From NCBI RefSeq assembly GCF_025567525.1, contig NZ_JAOQJY010000001.1, forward strand, positions 372,001 to 436,000: a stretch of 64,000 bases of DNA. Direction: 5' to 3'. The translations under genes were made by a program, and so were the position numbers. The notes under the pieces are model-generated. The model was not told the origin of the DNA. It worked only from the letters and a program-made list of their open reading frames with translations, and searched no databases. The DNA comes from Gallintestinimicrobium propionicum. Lineage in GTDB: Bacteria; Bacillota; Clostridia; Lachnospirales; Lachnospiraceae. This document shows positions 1 through 8,965 of the stretch, one piece after another. Numbering within the stretch: position 1 is the first letter of the stretch; every line of letters starts with the position of its first letter.

Positions 1-488
1 GAGTGTTCTTTTAACTCCTCCCCATCCAACTTTGCCTGCTCCAAAAATCCCGCAAGGGTTTCCCAAAGCATTCCCTGCAGCCGGATCGCATCCGTCATGG
101 TTTCACTCTGATACAGTCCCTTGACCCTCTCAATTTCCCCTGTCTGTTCTTTTCGCTCATACAGCTGCCGGACCCCATACAATAAATCTGTTCCATCGCT
201 GCAAAGTACATTCAGATGAAAAAAAAGCTGTTCCATAGAGGACTCACAGAAATATCCAAAGGTCATGCCTGCCGGAACCAGCCAGACGCTCCCTTTTTTC
301 AGGACAATTCTCTGACCGTTTACGGTCAGGATGCCCTCCCCGTCAACGATGTAATAAATGCGGGAAAACGGAGAACATACCTTCGGTTCCTTCCAGTCCT
401 GCCCGACAATGGCATGTCCTGCATATATAATATTCAGCTCCAGATTTTTCCATATCCGGATCGCATTTTGATTCTGTGTGATCTGCAA
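1..488 (-). CDS. AraC-family transcriptional regulator, N-terminal part (cut by window edge)
   Basis: The reading frame is open from a TTG at 488 to the window edge, giving about 162 residues. An in-frame stop lies shortly upstream of the TTG and an AGAAGG ribosome binding site about 10 bases before it, so TTG is the best start; no in-frame ATG occurs before the middle of the domain. The visible part is an AraC-type cupin ligand-binding domain (SRIYYIVDGEGILTV, then a KGSVWLVPAGMTFGYF segment), which usually senses a sugar. The C-terminal helix-turn-helix part lies outside the window. It is divergent to the GH29 fucosidase at 648, so local control of that gene is likely (inference). Confidence 0.8.
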   Translation of the reverse strand, partial: MQITQNQNAIRIWKNLELNIIYAGHAIVGQDWKEPKVCSPFSRIYYIVDGEGILTVNGQRIVLKKGSVWLVPAGMTFGYFCESSMEQLFFHLNVLCSDGTDLLYGVRQLYERKEQTGEIERVKGLYQSETMTDAIRLQGMLWETLAGFLEQAKLDGEELKEH

Positions 489-647
489 GTTTTTCAGTCC
501 TTCTCTATCTTTTTATCTTCTGTCCGAGCTGCGTGGATATTCCATATTTTTACATCCTTTTGCCATGTTCCTATTGCCCGGTATTTCTTACAATAATGCC
601 ATAAGGATTCGTACTTTACAACACTTTTTGAAACGGAGGATTCTGCC

Positions 648-1967
648 ATGAGCAGCTACAAAACACTTCCTACCCCCGGCGATACCGCATGGTTTACCCA
701 TGATCGCTTCGGCATGTTCATTCATTTCGGCTTATACGCCATGCCCGCACGCCACGAATGGGTCAAAAATTACGAAGAAATCCCGGAAGATCACTACGAT
801 CTCTATTTTAAACACTTTAATCCGGATCTGTACGACCCGAAGGAATGGGCAAGACAGGCAAAAGCGGCAGGCATGAAATATGTCGTCATGACAACAAAAC
901 ATCACGAGGGCTTCTGCCTTTTTGACAGCAAATATACCGATTACAAGTCCACCAACACCCTCTGCGGCAAAGACCTGATCCGCGAATATGTGGATGCGTT
1001 CCGTGCAGAAGGGCTTCATATCGGTTTTTATTACTCCCTGATCGACTGGCATCATCCGGAATTCCCGATTGACCCCTTACATCCCCGCAGAGATGATCCG
1101 GACGCTTATGAGCAGAGCAAAGGCCGCGACATAAAAAAATATGCGCAGTACATGCGGGATCAGGTGACCGAGCTTTTAACCAACTACGGTAAGATTGACA
1201 TCCTTTGGTTTGACTTCTCTTATTCCCAGAACAACGGAACCGGCGATAAAGCATGGCAGAAAGGCAAAGGTAAGGACGACTGGGAGGCAGAAAAGCTGAT
1301 CGCAACTGCACGCGCCCTGCAGCCCCATATCATCATCGACAACCGCACAGAAATTGATCAGGATCTCTGGACACCCGAACAGTACGAGCCCGACCAGTGG
1401 GTACGCGACAAAAAAACCGGCGAGCTCGTTACCTGGGAAGCCTGCCACACCTTTTCCGGCTCCTGGGGATATTTCAGAGACGAACAGACCTGGAAATCTC
1501 CCGAAATGCTCATTCGCCTGCTCGTCAACACCGTTTCCCGCGGCGGCAACCTGCTGATGAACGTCGGCCCCACCTCCAGAGGCTATCTGGATTACCGCGC
1601 GGAAGAAGCCCTGAAGGTATTCGCTGACTGGATGAAATACAACAGCCGCTCGATTTATGGCTGCACGATGGCAGAACCAGAATTTAAAGAACCCAGAGAT
1701 TGCCGCCTGACCCAGAGTGAAGACGGCAAACGTCTCTATCTGCATCTGTTCGCTTATCCGTTCGGCTATCTGCGCGTTCCCGGTCTTGGCGGCAAGGTGG
1801 AATACGCACAGTTTTTGCATGACGGCAGCGAAGTCCGCTTCACCGACGGCACGGACTGCTTCTTCTTAACAGACGACCCGGAGGCTGCAAAGGATCTGGT
1901 CTTCTATGTTCCCAACGTAAAGCCCCATACCCTCGTCCCGGTCATTGAGATTTTCTTAAAAGACTGA
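648..1967 (+). CDS. Alpha-L-fucosidase, GH29
   Basis: The protein has 439 residues and is predicted to be cytoplasmic, since no signal peptide is seen. It should release L-fucose from fucosylated oligosaccharides. GH29 hallmarks are WF-x4-FGMFIHFG (residues 15-28), TTKHHEGFCLF (82-92) and DILWFDFSY, whose Asp189 is the expected catalytic nucleophile. The length matches compact bacterial GH29 enzymes that lack an added carbohydrate-binding domain. A GGAGG site precedes the ATG. It is divergent to an AraC-type regulator, a usual arrangement for sugar-inducible hydrolases. The linkage specificity cannot be read from the sequence. Confidence 0.93.
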   Translation: MSSYKTLPTPGDTAWFTHDRFGMFIHFGLYAMPARHEWVKNYEEIPEDHYDLYFKHFNPDLYDPKEWARQAKAAGMKYVVMTTKHHEGFCLFDSKYTDYKSTNTLCGKDLIREYVDAFRAEGLHIGFYYSLIDWHHPEFPIDPLHPRRDDPDAYEQSKGRDIKKYAQYMRDQVTELLTNYGKIDILWFDFSYSQNNGTGDKAWQKGKGKDDWEAEKLIATARALQPHIIIDNRTEIDQDLWTPEQYEPDQWVRDKKTGELVTWEACHTFSGSWGYFRDEQTWKSPEMLIRLLVNTVSRGGNLLMNVGPTSRGYLDYRAEEALKVFADWMKYNSRSIYGCTMAEPEFKEPRDCRLTQSEDGKRLYLHLFAYPFGYLRVPGLGGKVEYAQFLHDGSEVRFTDGTDCFFLTDDPEAAKDLVFYVPNVKPHTLVPVIEIFLKD

Positions 1968-1968
1968 G

Positions 1969-1997
1969 TTGGTTTTTTTTCAAATCTGTAGTACAAT
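1969..1997 (+). promoter_or_regulatory. Predicted promoter for the VanW gene
   Basis: TTGGTT at 1969-1974 and TACAAT at 1992-1997 are separated by 17 bases and lie about 100 bases before the VanW start. The -35 box begins directly after the fucosidase stop codon, so the VanW gene probably has its own transcript. Confidence 0.5.
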
Positions 1998-2101
1998 AAA
2001 CAGGCTGATAGATCTTTTTCTGTCAGTCTATTTTCAATTCCTGACAACAGTTTTTTTATCCGCTGACGCTTTTTCAAGCCGTCTGCAGAACGGAGTGTAT
2101 C

Positions 2102-3265
2102 ATGAAAAACTTCAAAGCCCGTCTGGCGGGAATCCTGGCATGTCTGCTTCTTTTTATCGTTCCACTGCAGGCAGATGCCGGATGGAACGCTTCCCCGCTT
2201 CCTGCCGCCTCTATCAACACAGTGTTCGGGGATTCCACCTACTTGAATCCGGAATGGATGACGAAAAAGGTGACCATCACCTGGAACGGAAACACCTGGA
2301 TGACCGGAATGGATGCATTCAAGGATATGCCTGTCCGCCTGACCAACAATAACGGTGCGATCGACTGCACCTTTTTAAACACAGCGGTTTTCCAGTCCTT
2401 CTTTTCCGCAATCAACGCGTCTATCGCCTCCATGACGACGACAGCGGCAGTTCCGGTATTCGATAACGGCGCCGGAAGCTATATTCACATAAGCGGCACT
2501 CAGCACACAGAAGCAGTCTCCTCGATGCCCGACTGGCTCGCCCAGATGCTCCATAGCCTGATTCTGACCGGACAGTGCACCGATATCACGCTGGAATTAA
2601 ACGATTCCCTGATGACACAGGTACTGGACAGTGGAACGGTTTCCACCAGCTCAGACTTTGTTCTGGCGGGCACCTGCACGACCAGCTTCCAAACGAGCGG
2701 AGCAAACCGCAGCAATAACATCGTTGTGGGTGCGTCCCGGTTAAATAATCTGATTGTCCTGCCCGGCCAGACCGTTTCTGTCAGCGACACGATTCTGCCC
2801 AGGACCCGTGCAAACGGCTATAAAGAAGCCGGTGTCTATGTAAACGGTGCCCATACAAGCGGTCTTGGCGGCGGTGTCTGCCAGATCTCCTCTACCGTTT
2901 ACAATGCGGTAAAAAATGCCGGTCTTACCGTCGTACAGCGCAATCCGCACAGCATGCCGGTAAGCTATCTTCCCAAGGGCCTTGACGCCGCAATCGCTGC
3001 AGGCTCCAAGGATCTCAAATTCCGCAACGACTACACGACACCGGTTGTCCTGTATACCGATACCTCCAACAAGCACCTGACCGTCAACGTCCTTGTCTGG
3101 AACCAGGAGCTTGCCGGACGCAGCTTTAAGCTGTGGGCAAAGCAGACCGGAGCACTGAGCGCCGACACTTACTTTACGACCTATCTGAATGGCAAAGAAA
3201 TCAGCACGCAGTTTGTCGGCACCTCCCGCTATAATCCTTACCGCGAAGCGGTAAACGACGACTGA
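2102..3265 (+). CDS. VanW family exported protein
   Basis: The protein has 387 residues and begins with a signal peptide (hydrophobic residues 8-22 with an Ala-x-Ala region near 24-26). Residues about 190-320 form the VanW domain, with the signature GGGVCQISST at 257-266 followed by NPHSMPVSYLPKGLDAA and a FRNDYTTPVVLY segment. VanW-like proteins are cell-surface proteins of unknown biochemical activity, first named from a vancomycin resistance cluster; presence of the domain does not imply resistance here. The roughly 160-residue region before the domain is unlike a peptidoglycan-binding module I can name. Confidence 0.85.
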   Translation: MKNFKARLAGILACLLLFIVPLQADAGWNASPLPAASINTVFGDSTYLNPEWMTKKVTITWNGNTWMTGMDAFKDMPVRLTNNNGAIDCTFLNTAVFQSFFSAINASIASMTTTAAVPVFDNGAGSYIHISGTQHTEAVSSMPDWLAQMLHSLILTGQCTDITLELNDSLMTQVLDSGTVSTSSDFVLAGTCTTSFQTSGANRSNNIVVGASRLNNLIVLPGQTVSVSDTILPRTRANGYKEAGVYVNGAHTSGLGGGVCQISSTVYNAVKNAGLTVVQRNPHSMPVSYLPKGLDAAIAAGSKDLKFRNDYTTPVVLYTDTSNKHLTVNVLVWNQELAGRSFKLWAKQTGALSADTYFTTYLNGKEISTQFVGTSRYNPYREAVNDD

Positions 3266-3276
3266 GCGGCTGATAG

Positions 3277-3314
3277 AAACAGCCGGGCGTTTCCCAAAAA
3301 GCGTCCGGCTGTTT
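3277..3314. terminator. Bidirectional terminator between vanW-like gene and spoIVA
   Basis: AAACAGCCGG (3277-3286) pairs with CCGGCTGTTT (3305-3314), extended inward by a GCG pairing. It lies between two converging genes and has T-rich flanks on the + strand and A-rich flanks on the other side. Confidence 0.7.
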
Positions 3315-3346
3315 ATATCGCAGCGACCGTGCTGACGCCAGCACGC

Positions 3347-4840
3347 CTAGATAATGATACACACCATTCCGCCCGTCGAATCGTTGACGATCTTTTGCAT
3401 CGTATCCTGCAGCTTTTCCTGGCTTTCTTCCCCGATCATAGAAATCTTTGTACGAATACCATCGTTGACCAGCTGCTCCACAGTTTTTCCGAAAATATTC
3501 GTTTCCCAGATGCCGTCCTGTTTTCCCGTCTCATCGATATAACCGATCAGGTCTTTCGCCTGCTGCTCTGTCCCGACGATCGGGGCGATTTCCGTCACAA
3601 CCGTTGCGCGGATAAAGTGTAAAGACGGACTTTCTGCACGGATTTTCACTCCGAACTTGTTTCCATGCCGGATGACCTCCGGCTGCTCCAGATGGATTTC
3701 CTCCCGGCACGGCAGCACCACTCCATATCCCTTTGTATGCACCGCCTCCATCGCAGACGCAACGCGGTCGTATTCCTGTTTTCTGCCGGAAAGCACGCGC
3801 AGTGTGTGCAGAAGCTCCTGCGCATTCTCAATTTTTTCCCCCGCATATTCACTGAGCATTTCGTAATAATAGCGTTCTTCAACGTCTAAAAGCACCCGCA
3901 CGCAGCCGTCCGCGAGATCAATCCGTTCCGTCATACATCTGCGGACATACTCCGAAGAAAGGACGATCGGATGCTCCGCCACATCTCGGATCGTGCGAAT
4001 TTTCCCGGTCAGCTCCCGAATTTTTTCGATCAGCCCGGTCTTTAACGGATGGGAAAGCGGAAGCATTTCGACCCATTTCGGCATGTAAAACTCCACGCGG
4101 CTGACCGGAAATTCATAGAGAATCTGCTCCATGATCTGCCGGATATCCTCTTCCGAAAGCTGCGCACAGTTGACCGGCATCGCAGCAACGCTATGCTGTT
4201 TTTCAATCCGCTCTGCCGCCTCCCGTGCGGTACGGCTTGACGGATGCGAGGAATTGACGAGCACCAGAAACGGCTTATGCAGCTTTTTTAATTCCGAAAT
4301 CGCCTGATTTTCCGCATCCAGATAGGTTTCCTGCGGCAGATCAGAAAAGCTTCCGTCCGTCGTCACAACGACGCCGATCGTCGAATGGTCGGTGATAACT
4401 TTTCTTGTGCCCAGCTCTGCAGCCTGCGTAAAGGGAATCTCGTGATCGTACCACGGCGTTTTAACCAGCCGCTCTGCACCGTTCTCCAGATGTCCTGCAG
4501 CGCCCTCGACCATAAATCCTACGCAGTCCACCAGACGAACGCGGATCGTAACCTCTCCCGCAAGCTTTAACTCTACCGCCTCCTGCGGGATAAATTTCGG
4601 CTCCGTCGTCGTGATCGTCCGTCCGCCCGCGCTCTGGGGCAGCTCATCCTGTGCCCGCGTTTTCTGCGCTGCATCTTCCATATAAGGAAGCACTGCAACA
4701 TCCATAAACCGTTTAATAAAAGTCGATTTCCCGGTACGCACCGGTCCTACCACTCCTATGTAAATCTCCCCGCCTGTCCGCTTTTGCATATCGCGGTATA
4801 GATTTTGTGTATCCAAATGATCCGACTGCAGATTTTCCAT
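3347..4840 (-). CDS. spoIVA: Stage IV sporulation protein A (spore coat morphogenetic ATPase)
   Basis: The protein has 497 residues, close to the 492 of Bacillus subtilis SpoIVA. SpoIVA hydrolyses ATP and polymerises on the forespore surface to form the base of the spore coat. The Walker A motif GPVRTGKST is at residues 32-40, followed by the typical TITTTEPKFIP and VRLVDCVGFMVEGA segments and the VITDHSTIGVVVTTDGS block. The C-terminus ends in the hydrophobic MVCIII, like the family tail. It marks the organism as a spore former. Its ribosome binding site (AAGGGG) is inside the 3' arm of a hairpin, described separately. Confidence 0.97.
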   Translation of the reverse strand: MENLQSDHLDTQNLYRDMQKRTGGEIYIGVVGPVRTGKSTFIKRFMDVAVLPYMEDAAQKTRAQDELPQSAGGRTITTTEPKFIPQEAVELKLAGEVTIRVRLVDCVGFMVEGAAGHLENGAERLVKTPWYDHEIPFTQAAELGTRKVITDHSTIGVVVTTDGSFSDLPQETYLDAENQAISELKKLHKPFLVLVNSSHPSSRTAREAAERIEKQHSVAAMPVNCAQLSEEDIRQIMEQILYEFPVSRVEFYMPKWVEMLPLSHPLKTGLIEKIRELTGKIRTIRDVAEHPIVLSSEYVRRCMTERIDLADGCVRVLLDVEERYYYEMLSEYAGEKIENAQELLHTLRVLSGRKQEYDRVASAMEAVHTKGYGVVLPCREEIHLEQPEVIRHGNKFGVKIRAESPSLHFIRATVVTEIAPIVGTEQQAKDLIGYIDETGKQDGIWETNIFGKTVEQLVNDGIRTKISMIGEESQEKLQDTMQKIVNDSTGGMVCIII

Positions 4841-4845
4841 ATAAA

Positions 4846-4895
4846 AAATCCCCTTCCGTCTGTGCTGTTACATGATATGCACCGGAAGGGGATTT
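4846..4895 (-). promoter_or_regulatory. Hairpin containing the spoIVA ribosome binding site
   Basis: AAATCCCCTTCCG (4895-4883 on the minus strand) pairs perfectly with CGGAAGGGGATTT (4858-4846). The 3' arm holds the only good Shine-Dalgarno (AAGGGG) of spoIVA and is followed by a run of T that reaches to 4 bases before the ATG. The structure can act as an intrinsic terminator of read-through from tyrS and as a cover for the ribosome binding site. A CATATCAT box, similar to a sigma-E -10 element, lies at 4883-4876 at the stem-loop border. Confidence 0.6.
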
Positions 4896-4911
4896 CATTC
4901 ATTTCCTTTTT

Positions 4912-5053
4912 GTAACTGTTCAGAGCCAAGTAAAACTTCAAAAAACAGGTGTAAAATGCTTGCATTTTTATAACTGTTTTTGAAATTTTATTTGGCGGAT
5001 ACGCCACACCGACGAAATGCGTAGCATTTTGGAGGTTGGCTCTGAACCGTTAC
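4912..5053. repeat. MITE-like palindromic element, 142 bp
   Basis: GTAACTGTTCAGAGCCAA at 4912-4929 is repeated inverted at 5036-5053 with one mismatch. Inside, AAAACTTCAAAAAACAG pairs with CTGTTTTTGAAATTTT, and further small hairpins (AAAATGC/GCATTTT, GGCG/CGCC, AAATGC/GCATTT) follow. No coding frame is convincing. A shorter version with the same ends, GTAACTGT...ACAGTTAC, is at 45321-45347. Confidence 0.6.
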
Positions 5054-5090
5054 TCCTTTTTTCATTATCGGAACGCCAAAACAGTCAGTT

Positions 5091-6314
5091 TTACGCCATT
5101 ACGATCTTCTTAAAGCTCTTTTTGCCGCGCTTTAAGGTGATGCCTTCGCCCTGCAGATCTTCTCCCGCGTACTGGGTCTTTACGTCTGTTACCTTTTCGC
5201 CGTTTACAGATACGCCGCCCTGTTCTACGCTGCGGCGTGCTTCGGAACGGGATGCGGACAGACCGGATTTTACCAGCAGTCCTAAAATATCGATGCTGCC
5301 GTCCTGTAAATCTGCCTCCGTCAGTGTTGTGGTCGGGATATCTGCGTCTGCGCCGCCTGCAAACAGTGCCTTTGCACCGGCTTCTGCCTTGTCAGCCTCT
5401 TCCTTACCGTGTACCAGCTCGGTCAGCTCGTGGGCCAGGATTTCCTTTGCAGTGTTTAACTGGCTGCCTTCCCAATGCTCCATCTCCAGGATCTGCTCGA
5501 TCGGCAGGAAGGTCAGCATCTTTAAGCACTTCATAACATCTGCATCGGAAACGTTTCTCCAGTACTGGTAGAACTCGAACGGGGAGGTTTTATTGGGATC
5601 CAGCCATACTGCACCCTTCTGGGTCTTGCCCATCTTCTTGCCCTCGGAGTTTAACAGCAGGGTAATGGTCATCGCATATGCGTCTTTTCCGAGCTTTCTG
5701 CGGATCAGCTCCGTGCCGCCCAGCATATTCGACCACTGGTCGTCGCCGCCGAACTGCATGTTACAGCCATATTTCTGGTACAGCATGTAGAAGTCGTAGC
5801 TCTGCATGATCATGTAGTTGAATTCCAGGAAGCTCAGTCCCTTTGCCATACGCTGTTTATAGCACTCTGCACGCAGCATGTTGTTAACGGAAAAGCATGC
5901 GCCGACCTCTCTGAGCAGCTCTACATAATTCAGCTTCAGAAGCCAATCCGCATTATTGACCATCAGTGCTTTTCCATCGGAAAAATCGATAAAACGGCTC
6001 ATCTGCTGCTTGAAGCAATCACAGTTATGCTGGATCGTTTCCGGGGTCAGCATCTGGCGCAGATCACTTCTGCCGGACGGATCACCGACCATGCCGGTAC
6101 CGCCGCCGATTAAGGCGATCGGCTTGTTGCCTGCCATCTGCATCCGCTTCATCAGGCACAGCGCCATGAAATGACCGACATGCAGGCTGTCTGCAGTAGG
6201 GTCAAAGCCGATATAAAAGGTCGCCTTACCGTTGTTGATTAACTCCTTGATTTCTTCTTCGTCTGTCAGCTGCGCCAGAAGTCCTCTGGCTTTGAGTTCG
6301 TCAAATACTGTCAT
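5091..6314 (-). CDS. tyrS: Tyrosyl-tRNA synthetase
   Basis: The protein has 407 residues and charges tRNA-Tyr with tyrosine. The class I signature HVGH is at residues 45-48 and the KMSKS-like loop is KMGKT at 227-231. The tyrosine site segment QSYDFYMLYQKYGCNMQFGGDDQW is typical of TyrRS. An S4 RNA-binding domain fills the C-terminal 65 residues. A GGAGGA site precedes the ATG. A T-box riboswitch and its own promoter stand upstream, so expression follows the charging of tRNA-Tyr. Confidence 0.98.
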   Translation of the reverse strand: MTVFDELKARGLLAQLTDEEEIKELINNGKATFYIGFDPTADSLHVGHFMALCLMKRMQMAGNKPIALIGGGTGMVGDPSGRSDLRQMLTPETIQHNCDCFKQQMSRFIDFSDGKALMVNNADWLLKLNYVELLREVGACFSVNNMLRAECYKQRMAKGLSFLEFNYMIMQSYDFYMLYQKYGCNMQFGGDDQWSNMLGGTELIRRKLGKDAYAMTITLLLNSEGKKMGKTQKGAVWLDPNKTSPFEFYQYWRNVSDADVMKCLKMLTFLPIEQILEMEHWEGSQLNTAKEILAHELTELVHGKEEADKAEAGAKALFAGGADADIPTTTLTEADLQDGSIDILGLLVKSGLSASRSEARRSVEQGGVSVNGEKVTDVKTQYAGEDLQGEGITLKRGKKSFKKIVMA

Positions 6315-6352
6315 TTTCGTGTTCCTCCTGCTTTATAGCTTTATTATACGAT

Positions 6353-6693
6353 AAAAAAGGCCCTCATCCTGTAAAAGGACGAGGGCCAACGCTTCGTGTT
6401 ACCACCTTTTTTCACAGACAGCTCACACTGCCTGCCTCGTGAAGTACGGCTCTGAATATGCTTCTGATACAGATTCAAAGCGATACCCCTGCCTGATAAC
6501 GGCTGCATGCGCCGCTGCAGCCTACTCCGTAACAACCGTTTTGGTGCAGAACTCCGGGATGTATTCGGACTGTCATTCCCTGCGCCTCTCATCAGCCGGC
6601 TGCTTTCTGTAGGTTCCGTCTCAGTCTTACTCTTTCCCATCTCAGTCTTTTTTGTTATAACAACAGAGGATTTTTCTGTCGTTTGCTTCATTG
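6353..6693 (-). ncRNA. T-box riboswitch (tyrosine) upstream of tyrS
   Basis: On the minus strand the conserved T-box sequence AAGGTGGTAACACG is at about 6408-6395, directly followed by a strong terminator: GGCCCTCGTCC pairs with AGGATGAGGGCC (6387-6359) and a T6 run ends it at 6353. The 5' part has the Stem I AGTA motif near 6630. In GAATACATCCC (about 6565) a TAC triplet followed by A fits the tyrosine specifier codon. The leader is about 340 bases, within the usual T-box range. Unpaired uncharged tRNA-Tyr would stabilise the antiterminator and allow tyrS transcription. Confidence 0.92.
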
Positions 6694-6699
6694 GTTCGG

Positions 6700-6729
6700 A
6701 TTGTAGCACAGTTTCTTTCCGGCTGTCAA
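6700..6729 (-). promoter_or_regulatory. Promoter of the tyrS T-box transcript
   Basis: TTGACA (6729-6724) and TACAAT (6705-6700) are separated by 18 bases on the minus strand, just after the upstream gene's stop and at the right distance before the T-box leader. Confidence 0.8.
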
Positions 6730-6753
6730 GCCCCTGTTCCGAAATTTCTGGAA

Positions 6754-8346
6754 TCACCCCTCCGACGTTCCATCCACCAGCGTATCGAAGACGAAGCTGT
6801 GTCCGTGATCCTCTGAGCGGTACCGCGCCAGATGTAGGCTGTCGCCGCCGTCATAATCTCCGTCCGCGCCCTGTCCGCACAGCACATAGATCACGCCGTC
6901 TTTTTCATAAGGCATCTTGGGATAATCATAGGGTGCGACGATATTTCCAATGCTGTCCGTATAGGTTTTGTGGGCAAATTCTACCTGTTCGTAATGCTCT
7001 CCGCCGTCTTCCGTCACATATAACACCGCGGCATCCCCACCGTTGTGGGAAAGCGTCGCAAAGCCAAACATTTCATCGAGAAATGTAAATTCTACGCTGC
7101 CGCCCATCTGTCCGCCGAAGGGATCGCTGCTGACTACCTGCCAATGCGCCCCGCCGTCCGTGCTTTTAATCAGACCATAAAACCGACTGCCCAGCGCCGC
7201 ATCCTCGACGATCATCTGATATCGGATCTTCGTGCCCTCTACGGAAGCCTCTGCCTCGCTCTCGCTGTGCAGCCAACCGGCATCCGCACCTTCGTCCCAG
7301 CTCTCTTCGTCGTTACTCTGGCTGCCTGTGCCGGCATCCGTATCCTCTGCATCCACACCAAATGCCGCATCAAAGGAGCTGTCCGGATTTTCTGCCCAGG
7401 TCGCCTGTCCAATATCCTCTACTCCTCCGGCGTCAGACCAGTCTCTGTCGCCGTCTACATCTTCCTGTCTGGAAAGAATAATCGGTTCTTCATCCAAATC
7501 AGCCTTGCAAATCGTCATACTTCCGCTGCCGATCAATCCGCTGTCTCCCCAGACGCAGTCTTTATTCAGCACGACAAAGTAATCCGCCTGCGTTCCGTCT
7601 TTCAGAATCATTCCGATCGTACCATAGCGTTCGCATTCCGGCTCTCCGTACCAGGAGGTCACCGTTTTCCCGGAAAGTCTGACCCAGGCGTCCTTTACCG
7701 CATCCTGACCGCCGACGCTGAGGGTCCATGTCTGTCCATCTGCGTCCGTTCCTTCCCAAATACCGTGCATCGTGCTGAGGGGATCCACATAGGCGATATC
7801 GTCCATGCTGCGGCTGCCATAGGTCGCAAGATACGCCGCCGGGTTGCCGTCCGTATCGGTTCCGTACAGTGCACAGGCATCCTCTTGCAGCCAGCGGCTG
7901 TTTACCTTGCTGTCTGCTGTAAAAGGCAGAAGCTCTTTTTGATACCGAAAAAACCCTTTATATGGGCGGTTTAACATCAACTGTCCGGTTTCTTCGTCTT
8001 TTTCCAGGATCACCTGATAATTTCCGGCAGGGGAGCGCAGCACCTGAAGCTGTCCGGTCTCAGCCAGTCCGCTGCAGACAACGACTCCGATGCCTGCAAC
8101 GATAACGCACCCTATCGCCGCTATTTTCTTTTTGCCCGACGCCGGAAGCTGACAGAGCACCGCAAGCACCGTAAAAACCACTGCCCCTGTCAATACTGCC
8201 GTCTGCATCCAAGGATACATCCACTGATAGTCTCTCGGCAGGATGATTTTTTCATATCCATATTCTACGATGAGGCAGGCAATGGCTGCCAGAGCAGCAC
8301 ACACGGTTCCTGCCAGCCAAAGCCCGCGGTTTTTATTCTGTTTCAT
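6754..8346 (-). CDS. Membrane-anchored protein with Asp-box (BNR-like) segments
   Basis: I do not recognise a named family. The protein has 530 residues. Three hydrophobic helices lie near residues 8-29, 46-67 and 74-93. The rest is probably extracytoplasmic and includes an acidic low-complexity stretch (about 310-360). Two Asp-box motifs occur in the last third, KSTDGGAHW and VTEDGGEHY, as in sialidase-like beta propellers, but two boxes are too few to claim a sialidase. The ATG overlaps the end of the preceding rhamnose isomerase remnant by 14 bases (8333-8346), so translation may be coupled. Function is unknown. Confidence 0.75.
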   Translation of the reverse strand: MKQNKNRGLWLAGTVCAALAAIACLIVEYGYEKIILPRDYQWMYPWMQTAVLTGAVVFTVLAVLCQLPASGKKKIAAIGCVIVAGIGVVVCSGLAETGQLQVLRSPAGNYQVILEKDEETGQLMLNRPYKGFFRYQKELLPFTADSKVNSRWLQEDACALYGTDTDGNPAAYLATYGSRSMDDIAYVDPLSTMHGIWEGTDADGQTWTLSVGGQDAVKDAWVRLSGKTVTSWYGEPECERYGTIGMILKDGTQADYFVVLNKDCVWGDSGLIGSGSMTICKADLDEEPIILSRQEDVDGDRDWSDAGGVEDIGQATWAENPDSSFDAAFGVDAEDTDAGTGSQSNDEESWDEGADAGWLHSESEAEASVEGTKIRYQMIVEDAALGSRFYGLIKSTDGGAHWQVVSSDPFGGQMGGSVEFTFLDEMFGFATLSHNGGDAAVLYVTEDGGEHYEQVEFAHKTYTDSIGNIVAPYDYPKMPYEKDGVIYVLCGQGADGDYDGGDSLHLARYRSEDHGHSFVFDTLVDGTSEG

Positions 8347-8857
8347 ACAAAAATCTCTCCGGTAATGTCACTTTAAAATCTTTTGCCAGCGCGCGGAAAT
8401 CCTCCGGCGTAATCGTCTGAAGCTTGTCCGAAACCACCTCGGTCGGATGATAACGTCCATTGTCCATCAAGCTGATAATACCGTTTTTCGCCGCATAATT
8501 CAAGCAAAATTCGCTCGAACCGACCGTATAGGATTCCAGGCCGATGCCAAATACCTTGGACTCGAGGCACACATAAACCTTGGAGCAGTCATACGGAATC
8601 GATAAAATCTGATCCAGCGAATCCTTAAAACGTGCCCGCGGTCCGAGTCGGGCTGCCGGAATATCCTTATAGCCGTCCGGAATCCAGATGTTCATCACAC
8701 AGGACTGCCCCAGTTCTTCTGCAAAATACCGGGAAATGCGGATACATGCCTGCCCGTGTCGAATCCAAAACCGGCGAATTTCTTCGTCCGGGCTGGATAG
8801 CGTCAGCTTTGCTGCCTTTTCATGGTAGAAAAACGTTGGGTTAAAATCGATTCCCAT
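8333..8857 (-). pseudogene. rhaA: L-rhamnose isomerase fragment (central part only)
   Basis: The 174-residue frame matches the centre of RhaA: GIDFNPTFF, TLSSPDEEIRRFWI, VMNIWIPDGYKD, LESKVFGIGLESYTVGS and HPTEVVSDK are all present. Full RhaA has about 420 residues. The frame continues upstream of the ATG (residues KHNHKWVEYAKERN also match RhaA) until a stop near 8950, but the first third of the enzyme is missing. After VVSDKLQTI the match stops, and the last 150 residues with further metal ligands are absent. It could be a remnant, or a short descendant kept for another role because it is still open and overlaps the next gene. Confidence 0.75.
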
Positions 8858-8965
8858 GTTTCTTTCTTTTGCATACTCGACCCATTTGTGATTGTGCTTC
8901 TGAAATGTCTGTGCTACAATAAAATGCGTATGGCCTGAAACAATTTTTTATACCGGAGGACGAAA

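Noticed and set aside
2102..3265. Vancomycin resistance from the VanW domain together with the VanR/VanS-like pair at 38-41 kb
   Set aside because: No vanH/A/X-type ligase genes are present; VanW domains and VanRS-like pairs are common without resistance.
6754..8346. Sialidase
   Set aside because: Only two Asp-boxes and no catalytic Arg triad or FRIP-like motif are seen.
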